Source: an uncultured Collinsella sp. (GTDB taxonomy: Bacteria; Actinomycetota; Coriobacteriia; Coriobacteriales; Coriobacteriaceae). From it: a stretch of 12,584 bases of DNA. The stretch spans positions 1 to 12,584 of the forward strand of contig CAJLPX010000041.1 in assembly GCA_905208635.1 (NCBI GenBank), read 5' to 3'. The notes beneath the pieces are model-generated. The model ran no database searches. It was given only the letters and a program-made list of their open reading frames with translations, and was not told the origin of the DNA. The position numbers were made by a program, and so were the translations under genes. Positions within the stretch are counted from its first letter, which is position 1. Each line of letters begins with the position of its first letter. Below are positions 6,571 through 12,584 of this stretch, in pieces.

Positions 6571-7455
6571 CTATTTCAGCTCATCGATATCGATATGCTC
6601 AATGCTCTTGAGCGGCTGACCAAAGATAAAGCTGCCCGCCACCGCAAACTCGGCAATGTTATCGGCCGTCGTGGCAAAACGATGCTGCGGCTCGGCGGCG
6701 TCGCCCGCCAGCTGCTCGCGGCGCGTGAGAATATCGGTCAGCTCGCGCGTGGTCTCCTCGGCGGAACTCACGACGCGCACCCCAGGCCCCAGCGCATGGC
6801 GGATAGGTCCCACCAACAGCGGAAAATGCGTACAGCCGAGTACCACGGTATCGATACCGTGGTCGCGCAGTGGCTCAACCGTGGCACCCACCAGCGCACG
6901 CACGGCAGGCGTATCGAAGATGTCCTCGTTCTCGAGCCACTGCTCTTGCAGATGCGCACCCGAGGCGAGCTCGTGTTCGACAACCTCAACAAAGCTCGAG
7001 GCGGGGCAGCCGTATACGTCGACGCCGGCATCTAGGTCCTGAATGGCGCGCGTGTAAGCGCCCGAGCGAATGGTGAGGTTGGTGGCGAGCACGCCCACGC
7101 GACGCGTGCGGGTGCTGTTGATTGCCGCACGGGCACCCGGCGCGATCACGCCGATCACGGGAACGTCGAGCACCTGCTGGGCCAGACGCAAGGCCGCAGC
7201 TGTCGCCGTGTTGCAGGCGATGACCATAATCTTGACGTCGTGCTTCGACAGCCAACGGCCCGCCTGCAACGCAAACGAGCGCACCTCATCCTCGGTGCGC
7301 GTGCCGTAGGGGCAGCGTTTGGTGTCGCCGAAGTAGTAGACGGACTCATGCGGCAGCGCCGTCGCGATGGCGCGCGCAACCGTCAGACCACCCAAACCAG
7401 AATCGAACACGCCAATCGGGCGCGTGTCGCCTGCCGGATTCTCGATATCGGACAT
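6571..7455 (-). CDS. murI: Glutamate racemase
   Basis: Interconverts L- and D-glutamate without cofactor, supplying D-Glu for the peptidoglycan stem peptide. The 294-aa product has the N-terminal GVFDSGLGGL (15-24; D18, S19). The two catalytic cysteines are visible in ACNTATA (C81) and GCTHFPLL (C208, with H210). The C-terminal FATTADNIAEFAVAGSFIFG is typical. The ATG at 7455 follows GTGAGGTA, giving a close-spaced ribosome binding site. A purine-rich GAGAGAGA further upstream may help. The gene is 51 bp downstream of the HAD gene and 54 bp upstream of rph. With murE in the same gene train it contributes to wall precursor synthesis. No anomaly is visible. Confidence 0.97.
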   Translation of the reverse strand: MSDIENPAGDTRPIGVFDSGLGGLTVARAIATALPHESVYYFGDTKRCPYGTRTEDEVRSFALQAGRWLSKHDVKIMVIACNTATAAALRLAQQVLDVPVIGVIAPGARAAINSTRTRRVGVLATNLTIRSGAYTRAIQDLDAGVDVYGCPASSFVEVVEHELASGAHLQEQWLENEDIFDTPAVRALVGATVEPLRDHGIDTVVLGCTHFPLLVGPIRHALGPGVRVVSSAEETTRELTDILTRREQLAGDAAEPQHRFATTADNIAEFAVAGSFIFGQPLKSIEHIDIDELK

Positions 7456-7506
7456 TACCTCACCAGTCTCTCTCGAAAAGACATGTCCAAGTGCGGCGAC
7501 GCCGCG

Positions 7507-8418
7507 CTACGAACGCGCCGCGACCAGCAGCTCTGCCGTCGCCGCCCAACCGTCGACAATTTTGCCGCGCGTAACGAAAGCGTTCTCGCAAGCAGCCAGG
7601 AACTCGGGCGCGCCGGCGCTCGTCAGGCCATTCTCGACCAGGCAGAACGTGCCCACGTGATCGGCCATGTAGAAGTCGGACTCGGAGTCGCCGAGCGCGA
7701 GCGTCTCCTCGCGCTCGATCCCCAGGTGCTCGCAGAAACGTGCGATGGCAACGCCCTTGTTGAGGCCCGCGGGGTTGATGTTGAATGCGCGACCGTCCTC
7801 GACGCGATCGAGCTCGAGCGTCGTCGGCTTGGACAGATGCGTCAGGTGACCGTTACAGGCCCACACCAGGCCACAGCCGGCCTCGTCGAGAATGGCCTGC
7901 GCCTCGTCATCGGGGATGTCGCCGCGCATGCCGACGGTAACCTCGCGGTACTTGTAGCCGGTCGACATGTCGTTGTGATACTCGATCTTGTGCGGCCAGC
8001 GGGCGAGGATCTTCTCGCACACGCCAGTCTGCTCGATCACCTGGTGCGGCGTGAGACCGCAAGATGGGTCGTAGGGCATATCGCCGGTCAGATACTCCCA
8101 ATCGTTGGCCTTGAGATCGTACATGACCAGGCCACCCATCTCACCAATGTAGGAGTTGAGGCCGAGCACGCGCGCATCCTCGTGGATCATGGTGCGGTTG
8201 CGGCCCGAGGTGGGAACCACTTGGATGCCGGCGCGGGCAAGTGCCACAACAGCCTCGACGAGCTTGGTCGAGGGGTTGCCGTCGTTGTCGCGCAGCACGC
8301 ACGAGCCGGGTGCGAGCATCGTAGCATCCAGGTCGGTAAAGACGTACTTAACCTTGGCCAAGCGCTCGCGCATCTCGCCCGAAAGCTCGGCGACGGTCGG
8401 CAGGGTGTTGTGGGACAT
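7507..8418 (-). CDS. HAD-superfamily hydrolase, Cof/IIB-type phosphatase, substrate unknown
   Basis: A 303-aa haloacid dehalogenase-type phosphatase. Motif I is DLDAT (29-33; nucleophile D29, acid D31) and motif II is TSGR (70-73). A C2-type cap domain fills roughly 85-205, with motif III Lys in NKGVAI (K221) and motif IV GDSESD (243-248). The cap placement between motifs II and III points to subclass IIB (Cof, sucrose-phosphate or mannosyl-phosphoglycerate phosphatase relatives), but the substrate cannot be read from the sequence. The frame opens at an ATG at 8460 lacking a ribosome binding site. The ATG at 8418 has GGAG 5 nt upstream and is chosen. It lies between murE and murI, so a role linked to sugar-phosphate or wall precursors is possible but inferred only from position. 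Confidence 0.88.
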   Translation of the reverse strand: MSHNTLPTVAELSGEMRERLAKVKYVFTDLDATMLAPGSCVLRDNDGNPSTKLVEAVVALARAGIQVVPTSGRNRTMIHEDARVLGLNSYIGEMGGLVMYDLKANDWEYLTGDMPYDPSCGLTPHQVIEQTGVCEKILARWPHKIEYHNDMSTGYKYREVTVGMRGDIPDDEAQAILDEAGCGLVWACNGHLTHLSKPTTLELDRVEDGRAFNINPAGLNKGVAIARFCEHLGIEREETLALGDSESDFYMADHVGTFCLVENGLTSAGAPEFLAACENAFVTRGKIVDGWAATAELLVAARS

Positions 8419-8483
8419 GGTTACTCCGTTTACGTAGAAGGGTTTGGGCTTGGACGGCATGTTTTGATTGAGGGAACACGTTT

Positions 8484-8516
8484 ATGGCGACAGCGCACTC
8501 AGGGCGCCTTCGCCAT
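8484..8516. other. Intercistronic hairpin between murE and the HAD gene
   Basis: ATGGCGA (8484-8490) pairs with TCGCCAT (8510-8516), and after a 2x2 internal loop GCGC (8493-8496) pairs with GCGC (8504-8507). It starts 9 nt after the murE stop on the minus strand. There is no T-run, so RNA processing or stability is more likely than termination. Confidence 0.4.
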
Positions 8517-8525
8517 CATGGTTCA

Positions 8526-10088
8526 TTAGTCAAACTGGGTAACATCGATCAGGCGATTGGCCAACGAAAGGTCGCTCTCGATGGGCACGAACTCGTCGCC
8601 CACGTGCATGAGCTCCTCGTCACCCTTTGCCAGCAGCAAGACAATGGTGGGAGCATTGGGGTTGACGTACTCCTCGCGCGCCGCCTTGAACGCCGCATGC
8701 ACAGCGGCTTCACGGTCGAGGATGATCTCGTTCGGCGTATCGTCGGGAACATGCTCGGCAAGCTCGCGACAGACCTTCATCGGGTCCTCGTGAGCCGGGT
8801 CCTCGTTGGCAAAGATCATCAGGTCGGAATATGGTGCGGCCTCGCGCGGAAGCTGCTCGCGGCGCTCCTGCGCCTTGCCGCCGGCAGCGCCAAACACTGC
8901 AATGACTGGACTAGTGGGAAACGCGCGCTTGACCGACGAGAAAAGCGAACGGAACGAAAGCTGGTTGTGCGCATAGTCAACGACGCAGATCACGCGGCCG
9001 TCCTTCGACTCCACGACCTCCATACGGCCCGGCACACGCAGTTTGGAGAGGCCCTTCTTGATGGCATCGATACCGATGCCGATCTCGTGCGCAGCGGCGA
9101 TAGCGACCAGCGCGTTTTCCACGTTAAAGTCGCCCGCGATGCCCAGCAGGACCTTCTCCCCCGCCTCGGACTCGTCGGCACACAGGCCATGCAGGTTAAA
9201 CTCGATGTTAAAGCCGACCATGCGCACATCGCTCGCCCACAGGCTTGCCTCGGGATGCTCGACGCCAACGGTCACCAAGCGCTCGGCCGTCGACGCTGCC
9301 TCCAACACACGGTCAACCTCTTCGGTGCCCAGATTCACCACGGCGGTCTTCGCCTGGTCAAAGATCCTGAGTTTGCTCTCAAAATAATCCTCAAACGTGG
9401 GGTGTTCGATCGGCGAGATGTGGTCACGGCCGATGTTGAGGAAGCACGCCACGTCAAACGGCAGATTCTCGACGCGTTGGTACTTGAGTGCCTGGCTCGA
9501 GACCTCCATGACCATGGACTGGCGACCGGACTCACGGCAGTTGGCGATATGGCGCCAGACCTCGGGGGCCTCGGGCGTAGTATTGGTGCTCTCATAGCAC
9601 TCGATGCCATCGTCGGTACTCACCGAGCCGATCATGCCGCAGGACTCGCCCGCCGCTTTGATGATGGACTGGAGCATAAAAGCGGCCGTGGTCTTTCCCT
9701 TAGTACCAGTGATGCCCACGATCTTGACGTCGTGGTCGGGACGGTCGTAGACCTCCGGCGGCAACAGGGCCATGGCTGTGCGAACGCTATCAACAACCAG
9801 CATCGCAGCACCGCTCTCCTGCGCCAGCGGCTCCAGAGACTCGACCAGCGACTCCTCGCACACAAATGCGACGGCGCCCGCATCGAGCGCCATGCTCAAA
9901 AACGCGGGCTTAAAGGCAGTGCCTTTGCAAAAGAACACGTCACCCGCCGAGACCGTACGCGAATCAAACGAGCAGCCGGTCACGGCACGCTCGTCAACCT
10001 GCTCTGATGCGCACAGCTCGCCGCACACATCGAGAAGCTTGGCAAGCGTATCGACCGTGGTCACGGTCGCGGAATCCGAATGGTGCAT
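8526..10088 (-). CDS. murE: UDP-N-acetylmuramyl-tripeptide synthetase (MurE-type Mur ligase), non-DAP motif
   Basis: ATP-dependent ligase that adds the third amino acid to UDP-MurNAc-L-Ala-D-Glu. The 520-aa product has the N-terminal MurE UDP-binding domain (SFDSRTVSAGDVFFC, 40-54). Its P-loop is GITGTKGKTT (125-134), followed by STNTTPEA (167-174) and MEVSSQAL (194-201, usually SSHAL). The next segment is IGRDHISPIEHPTFEDYF with carbamylated-Lys position K239, and DYAHN lies at 371-375. At the substrate-selecting site it reads EDPAHEDP (429-436) where meso-DAP enzymes have DNPR, so Lys or ornithine is more likely the substrate. The ATG at 10088 has AAAGG upstream. It stands outside any division/cell-wall cluster visible here. 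A second, standard murE elsewhere in the genome is possible, so it may be a paralogue. Confidence 0.9.
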   Translation of the reverse strand: MHHSDSATVTTVDTLAKLLDVCGELCASEQVDERAVTGCSFDSRTVSAGDVFFCKGTAFKPAFLSMALDAGAVAFVCEESLVESLEPLAQESGAAMLVVDSVRTAMALLPPEVYDRPDHDVKIVGITGTKGKTTAAFMLQSIIKAAGESCGMIGSVSTDDGIECYESTNTTPEAPEVWRHIANCRESGRQSMVMEVSSQALKYQRVENLPFDVACFLNIGRDHISPIEHPTFEDYFESKLRIFDQAKTAVVNLGTEEVDRVLEAASTAERLVTVGVEHPEASLWASDVRMVGFNIEFNLHGLCADESEAGEKVLLGIAGDFNVENALVAIAAAHEIGIGIDAIKKGLSKLRVPGRMEVVESKDGRVICVVDYAHNQLSFRSLFSSVKRAFPTSPVIAVFGAAGGKAQERREQLPREAAPYSDLMIFANEDPAHEDPMKVCRELAEHVPDDTPNEIILDREAAVHAAFKAAREEYVNPNAPTIVLLLAKGDEELMHVGDEFVPIESDLSLANRLIDVTQFD

Positions 10089-10123
10089 CTTTCGCCTTTC
10101 TCAGCCATTTGGCAGGGACGGTT

Positions 10124-10152
10124 TTTATAGTAACTGAAACGCACCCACGCAA
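10124..10152 (-). promoter_or_regulatory. Probable murE promoter
   Basis: On the minus strand -35 TTGCGT (10147-10152) and -10 TATAAA (10124-10129) are separated by 17 bp. The -35 overlaps the T-run of the asnB terminator, so transcription of murE starts afresh right behind asnB. The leader would be about 30 nt. Confidence 0.6.
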
Positions 10153-10175
10153 AAACGGCTCCCGGAGGAGCCGTT
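10151..10175 (-). terminator. Intrinsic terminator of asnB
   Basis: A 9-bp stem, AACGGCTCC (10154-10162) with GGAGCCGTT (10167-10175), closes a 4-nt loop. On the minus strand it is followed by TTTTT. It lies 25 nt after the asnB stop. Confidence 0.93.
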
Positions 10176-10200
10176 ACGCGCAGGCGTTCGTAAGCCGAGG

Positions 10201-12081
10201 CTAGGCAGCCTGAACAGCGGGCTGGTCCTCGTCGATAAAGAAGCGCTTGTACCACACCAGGAACACGAGCGGCGTATAGATCTTGCGCTGGAAATCGCCC
10301 TTGCCCGCAAAGTGCAGATCGAGCAGGTGCATGAGCTCGTCGGTATCGAAGAACTCGCTTGCCCACGGCGCGGTGAAGTACTCCTTGACATAGTCGTACC
10401 ACTTTTGCTCGCGCAGCCAGTAGACAATCGGCACCGGGAAGCCCACCTTGGGACGGGTGGCCCACTCATCGGGCAGCGACTTGTTGGCAGCGTGGCGGAG
10501 TACCTGTTTGTTGCCGTTCTCGTTGATGCGGTAGCGGTCGGGAATGTGCTCGGCGAACTCCATGACTTTGCGGTCCAGGAAGGGCACGCGCAGCTCCAGC
10601 GAGTGCGCCATGCACATCTTGTCGGCCTTGAGCAGAATGTCGCCCGGGAGCCACATGTTCATGTCCAGGTACTGCTTCTTGACCAGCTCGGGCTGACCCT
10701 TCACGCGCGCATAGATGGGAGCGGCAAGCTCGAAGGCGCCATCGCCGGTGTTGTACTCGGGCTTGAGCACGCCGTCGACCTCGCGCTCCGGCCATACCAG
10801 AGCCTGTCCCAGGAACGACTTCTCAGGGATCTCGGCACCCTTGACCAGGAAGTTATGTCCCTTGAAGTACGGCATATGCAGCGCCAGGTTACCGAGCGCG
10901 CGACGGATGGGCAGCGGCACCATCTTTTTGTACTTGCGGACCGGGACCGTGTCCTCGTAGTAGGCGTAGCCGCCAAAGAGCTCGTCGGCACCTTCGCCCG
11001 AAAGCACGACGGTGACGTCCTTGCGGGCCATCTCGGCCAAGAACCACAGCGGCACGGAAGACAGGTTGGACTGCGGCTCGTCCATGTGATACTGGATGTC
11101 CTCGAGCGCACCGAAGAACTCGTCGGCGGTAATCATCTTGCGGACATTCTCGACGCCGAGCTTGTCAGAAAGTTCCTTGGCGTAGTTGGTCTCGTTGAAA
11201 TTCTTGTAATCGAAGCCCACCGAGAAGGTCTTGTCGGGCATGAGGCAAGCGGCGATGTAGCTGGAGTCGACGCCGCCGGAGAGGAACGACGCGACCTTGA
11301 CGTCGGCGATGCGATGGGCCTCGACGCTCTCGTGCACGACCTCGTCCAGCTCGTCGACGTACTCCTCGAACGGTTTCTCGACGGCGGAGTAATCGCAATC
11401 CCAATAACGCTCGATGTTCATCTTGCCGGTCGGGATGTCTACGGTAAAGTAATGCGCCGGCGGCAGCTTGTAGACACCCTCGAAGAAGGTCTCCTCAGTT
11501 GCCGAATACTGCAGCGTCATATACGGACGCAGGGCCTTTTTGTTGACCGCCTTGTGGAAGTGCGGGTAGTCCAAGAAGCTCTTGATCTCGGATCCAAAGA
11601 GCACGCCCGGAGCGCCGTCGCCCGCATCGGCCATGGGATAGTAGTAGAGCGGTTTGATGCCAAAGATGTCGCGGGCGCCAAAAAGCTTGTTCTTCTTCTT
11701 GTCCCAGATGACGAAGGCGTACATGCCGCGCAAGCGATCGAGTACGGCCTCGCCCCACTCCTCGTAGCCGTGCAGGAGGCTCTCGGTGTCGGCGCCGCAG
11801 TGGAACTTATAGCCCTTGGCCTCAAGCTCGGAACGGAGTTCTTGGAAGTTGTAGATCTCGCCGTTGAAGACAATGACGACGCTACCGTCCTCATTGGCCA
11901 TGGGCTGAGCGCCGGCCTCGGTCAGGTCGAGGATCGACAAGCGGCGGAAGCCGAGGGCAACGCGGCCGTCGATAAACTGGCCGCCCATGTCGGGACCACG
12001 ATGGACGATGCGGTCCATCATCTTGGTGAGCACCTCGGATTGGTTATCCGTCCCACCGACAAAACCGACAAAACCGCACAT
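10201..12081 (-). CDS. asnB: Asparagine synthetase (glutamine-hydrolysing)
   Basis: Makes asparagine from aspartate, ATP and glutamine-derived ammonia. The 626-aa product begins MCGFVGFVGG, with Cys2 as the N-terminal nucleophile after Met removal. The class II glutaminase domain spans about 2-200 and includes HRGPD (27-31) and FNGEIYNF (72-79). The synthetase domain follows, with the PP-loop SGGVDSS (268-274) for ATP and LSGEGADELFGGY (360-372). The length is in the usual range for the longer bacterial AsnB forms. The ATG at 12081 has AGGGGA at good spacing. It is monocistronic: its own promoter lies upstream and a strong terminator downstream. Related enzymes can amidate other substrates, such as wall precursor carboxyls, but nothing here favours that over asparagine. 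Confidence 0.94.
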   Translation of the reverse strand: MCGFVGFVGGTDNQSEVLTKMMDRIVHRGPDMGGQFIDGRVALGFRRLSILDLTEAGAQPMANEDGSVVIVFNGEIYNFQELRSELEAKGYKFHCGADTESLLHGYEEWGEAVLDRLRGMYAFVIWDKKKNKLFGARDIFGIKPLYYYPMADAGDGAPGVLFGSEIKSFLDYPHFHKAVNKKALRPYMTLQYSATEETFFEGVYKLPPAHYFTVDIPTGKMNIERYWDCDYSAVEKPFEEYVDELDEVVHESVEAHRIADVKVASFLSGGVDSSYIAACLMPDKTFSVGFDYKNFNETNYAKELSDKLGVENVRKMITADEFFGALEDIQYHMDEPQSNLSSVPLWFLAEMARKDVTVVLSGEGADELFGGYAYYEDTVPVRKYKKMVPLPIRRALGNLALHMPYFKGHNFLVKGAEIPEKSFLGQALVWPEREVDGVLKPEYNTGDGAFELAAPIYARVKGQPELVKKQYLDMNMWLPGDILLKADKMCMAHSLELRVPFLDRKVMEFAEHIPDRYRINENGNKQVLRHAANKSLPDEWATRPKVGFPVPIVYWLREQKWYDYVKEYFTAPWASEFFDTDELMHLLDLHFAGKGDFQRKIYTPLVFLVWYKRFFIDEDQPAVQAA

Positions 12082-12132
12082 ATACTATCCCCTCTGCTGT
12101 TGCTGGGCATCAAATCGAATCAGTAGCTTTTG

Positions 12133-12138
12133 AGTATA
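12133..12138 (-). promoter_or_regulatory. -10 element of the asnB promoter
   Basis: TATACT on the minus strand, about 50 nt before the asnB start codon, matches the -10 consensus at five of six positions. No convincing -35 hexamer is present 16-18 bp upstream. The divergent tRNA-Val promoter lies about 115 bp away; the stretch between them shows no other clear signal. Confidence 0.5.
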
Positions 12139-12250
12139 CCCGAGGGCGTAAAGAGGGGCGGAATGTTCAGGCAATCTCAACTGAATCAGCTCCGCGCCGA
12201 CACGCGCCGGTTACCTTTAATGGATATGAGATGAATGAGGCGATTGTTTT

Positions 12251-12258
12251 GCTATACT
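12251..12258 (+). promoter_or_regulatory. Extended -10 promoter of tRNA-Val
   Basis: TATACT (12253-12258), preceded by TGC as an extended -10, lies 10 bp before the tRNA 5' end. A -35 is not evident, which an extended -10 can tolerate. Confidence 0.6.
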
Positions 12259-12268
12259 CTCTCCGCAC

Positions 12269-12344
12269 GGGCGATTGGCGCAACGGTTAGCGCAGGTGCT
12301 TTACACGCACAAGGCTGGGGGTTCGAATCCCTCATCGCCCACCA
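12269..12344 (+). tRNA. tRNA-Val(TAC)
   Basis: A complete 76-nt cloverleaf with encoded CCA. The acceptor stem is GGGCGAT with ATCGCCC, and the D-arm is GCGC AACGGTTA GCGC. The anticodon stem is GGTGC with GCAC, with a G-A mismatch at its outer end. The loop is TTTACAC, giving anticodon TAC (GUA and related Val codons). The variable loop is 5 nt and the T-arm is GGGGG TTCGAAT CCCTC. The sequence from the T-loop to past the CCA is repeated about 187 bp downstream. Confidence 0.96.
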
Positions 12345-12393
12345 CCGATTTGGAAACGGTCCTCGAAAGGGGACCGTTTTTTGTTTGGGCCCA
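12327..12393 (+). repeat. Tandem duplication, copy 1: tRNA-Val 3' end, flank, terminator, tail
   Basis: This copy runs from the T-loop of tRNA-Val through CCA, the flank CCGATTTG, terminator 1 and the tail TTTGGGCCCA (12384-12393). It matches copy 2 (12514-12579) in order and length (67 versus 66 nt). The first 26 bp are identical but for one base and the 10-bp tail is identical, while the terminator stems have diverged. Confidence 0.85.
12354..12382 (+). terminator. Intrinsic terminator of tRNA-Val
   Basis: AAACGGTCC (12354-12362) pairs with GGACCGTTT (12371-12379) across an 8-nt loop, giving a stem that runs into six T (12377-12382). It begins 10 nt after the CCA end. Confidence 0.92.
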
Positions 12394-12399
12394 TTTCAT

Positions 12400-12513
12400 G
12401 GGATTCGAACCCGCAAGGGTGCGGAGCTGAGGAAACGCGAAGCGTTTTCCAGCGCAGCACGCGAGGAGCGGAGCGACGAAGCGGGGCGCGGGCGGCGCCA
12501 GCCGCACGCGGAC
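12400..12513. repeat. GC-rich structured cassette between the two tRNA-end copies
   Basis: The cassette begins with GGGATTCGAACCC (12400-12412), the exact inverted copy of the T-arm core at 12319-12331. It can close on itself: CCGC (12411-12414) with GCGG (12508-12511), GTGCGG (12419-12424) with CCGCAC (12502-12507), and CTG (12427-12429) with CAG (12499-12501). Inside are a GGAAACGC/GCGTTTTCC hairpin (12431-12450) and a purine-rich GAGCG-type run (12461-12490). Short open frames cross it on both strands but have no ribosome binding site and look spurious. It is probably a repeat unit or a non-coding structured element; the class is unknown to me. Confidence 0.6.
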
Positions 12514-12579
12514 ATCCCTCATCGCCCACCACTGATTTGATAGGCTCCCAGCTATGGGGGCCTTTCTTTTTTGGGCCCA
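12514..12579 (+). repeat. Tandem duplication, copy 2: displaced tRNA-Val 3' end, terminator, tail
   Basis: The copy carries the last 18 nt of tRNA-Val including CCA (12514-12531), then CTGATTTG, a second terminator and TTTGGGCCCA (12570-12579). The 5' part of a tRNA is absent, so this is a fragment, not a gene. It resembles the displaced attachment-site half left when an element integrates into a tRNA 3' end. Confidence 0.8.
12543..12572 (+). terminator. Intrinsic terminator in copy 2
   Basis: GGCTCCCA (12543-12550), loop GCTA and TGGGGGCC (12555-12562) form 8 bp with one G-T pair, followed by TTTCTTTTTT. It differs in sequence from terminator 1 but holds the same position relative to the tRNA end. 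Confidence 0.88.
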
Positions 12580-12584
12580 GCGCA

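Noticed and set aside
7493..7505. GCGGC/GCCGC hairpin after the HAD gene as terminator
   Set aside because: The stem is only 5 bp and no T-run follows on the minus strand.
8419..8460. Longer start for the HAD phosphatase at 8460
   Set aside because: No ribosome binding site precedes it, whereas GGAG precedes the ATG at 8418.
10312..12126. 600-codon plus-strand open frame opposite asnB, and similar ones opposite murE and the HAD/murI genes
   Set aside because: These are codon-bias shadows of unambiguous minus-strand genes; their translations show no recognisable domain.
12396..12413. Second tRNA on the minus strand suggested by GCGGGTTCGAATCCC
   Set aside because: Only a T-arm-like core is present; no acceptor stem, anticodon arm or CCA can be found around it. 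It is better explained as an inverted copy of the tRNA-Val T-arm core.
12235..12540. 101-codon plus-strand open frame across tRNA-Val and the cassette, and minus-strand frames opposite it
   Set aside because: It overlaps a certain tRNA, two terminators and structured repeat DNA, with no protein family resemblance. Such tRNA-spanning frames are typical false gene calls.

Overview
The window is a block of bacterial housekeeping genes from a high-G+C genome. Gene content, the tatA/tRNA-Pro/ispE/veg order and the fused LysRS fit a gut actinobacterium of the class Coriobacteriia, Collinsella-like. This placement is an inference from memory of such genomes, not a database match. All ten protein genes lie on the minus strand; only tRNA-Val at the right end is on the plus strand.

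Transcription runs right to left. At the right, asnB (asparagine synthetase) has its own promoter and a strong terminator. Next come murE, a HAD-family phosphatase, murI and rph, spaced by 50-110 bp and probably read from one promoter in front of murE; a hairpin closes the group after rph. rdgB and dtd follow, 3 bp apart. veg and ispE form a coupled pair 2 bp apart. tRNA-Pro(CGG) and tatA are each single units with their own promoter and terminator. greA and lysS close the block, with a terminator-like hairpin between them just before the lysS ribosome binding site.

Functionally the window combines peptidoglycan precursor supply (murE, murI), isoprenoid precursors (ispE), RNA and nucleotide quality control (rph, rdgB, dtd), transcript elongation rescue (greA), Tat secretion (tatA) and aminoacylation or amide supply (lysS, asnB). 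I see no phage, CRISPR, toxin-antitoxin or defence system, and no complete insertion sequence.

The least explained part is the right end (12319-12584). The 3' end of tRNA-Val, its downstream flank, a terminator and a TTTGGGCCCA tail occur twice in tandem. Between the copies is a GC-rich cassette of about 100 nt that can fold on itself and starts with an exact inverted copy of the tRNA T-arm core. It looks like a tRNA-linked repeat or the scar of an integration. Other points of note are a LysRS with a fused C-terminal tRNA-binding domain, an atypical MurE lacking the DNPR motif, a perfect palindrome inside the tatA promoter, and a short motif shared by three intergenic regions.
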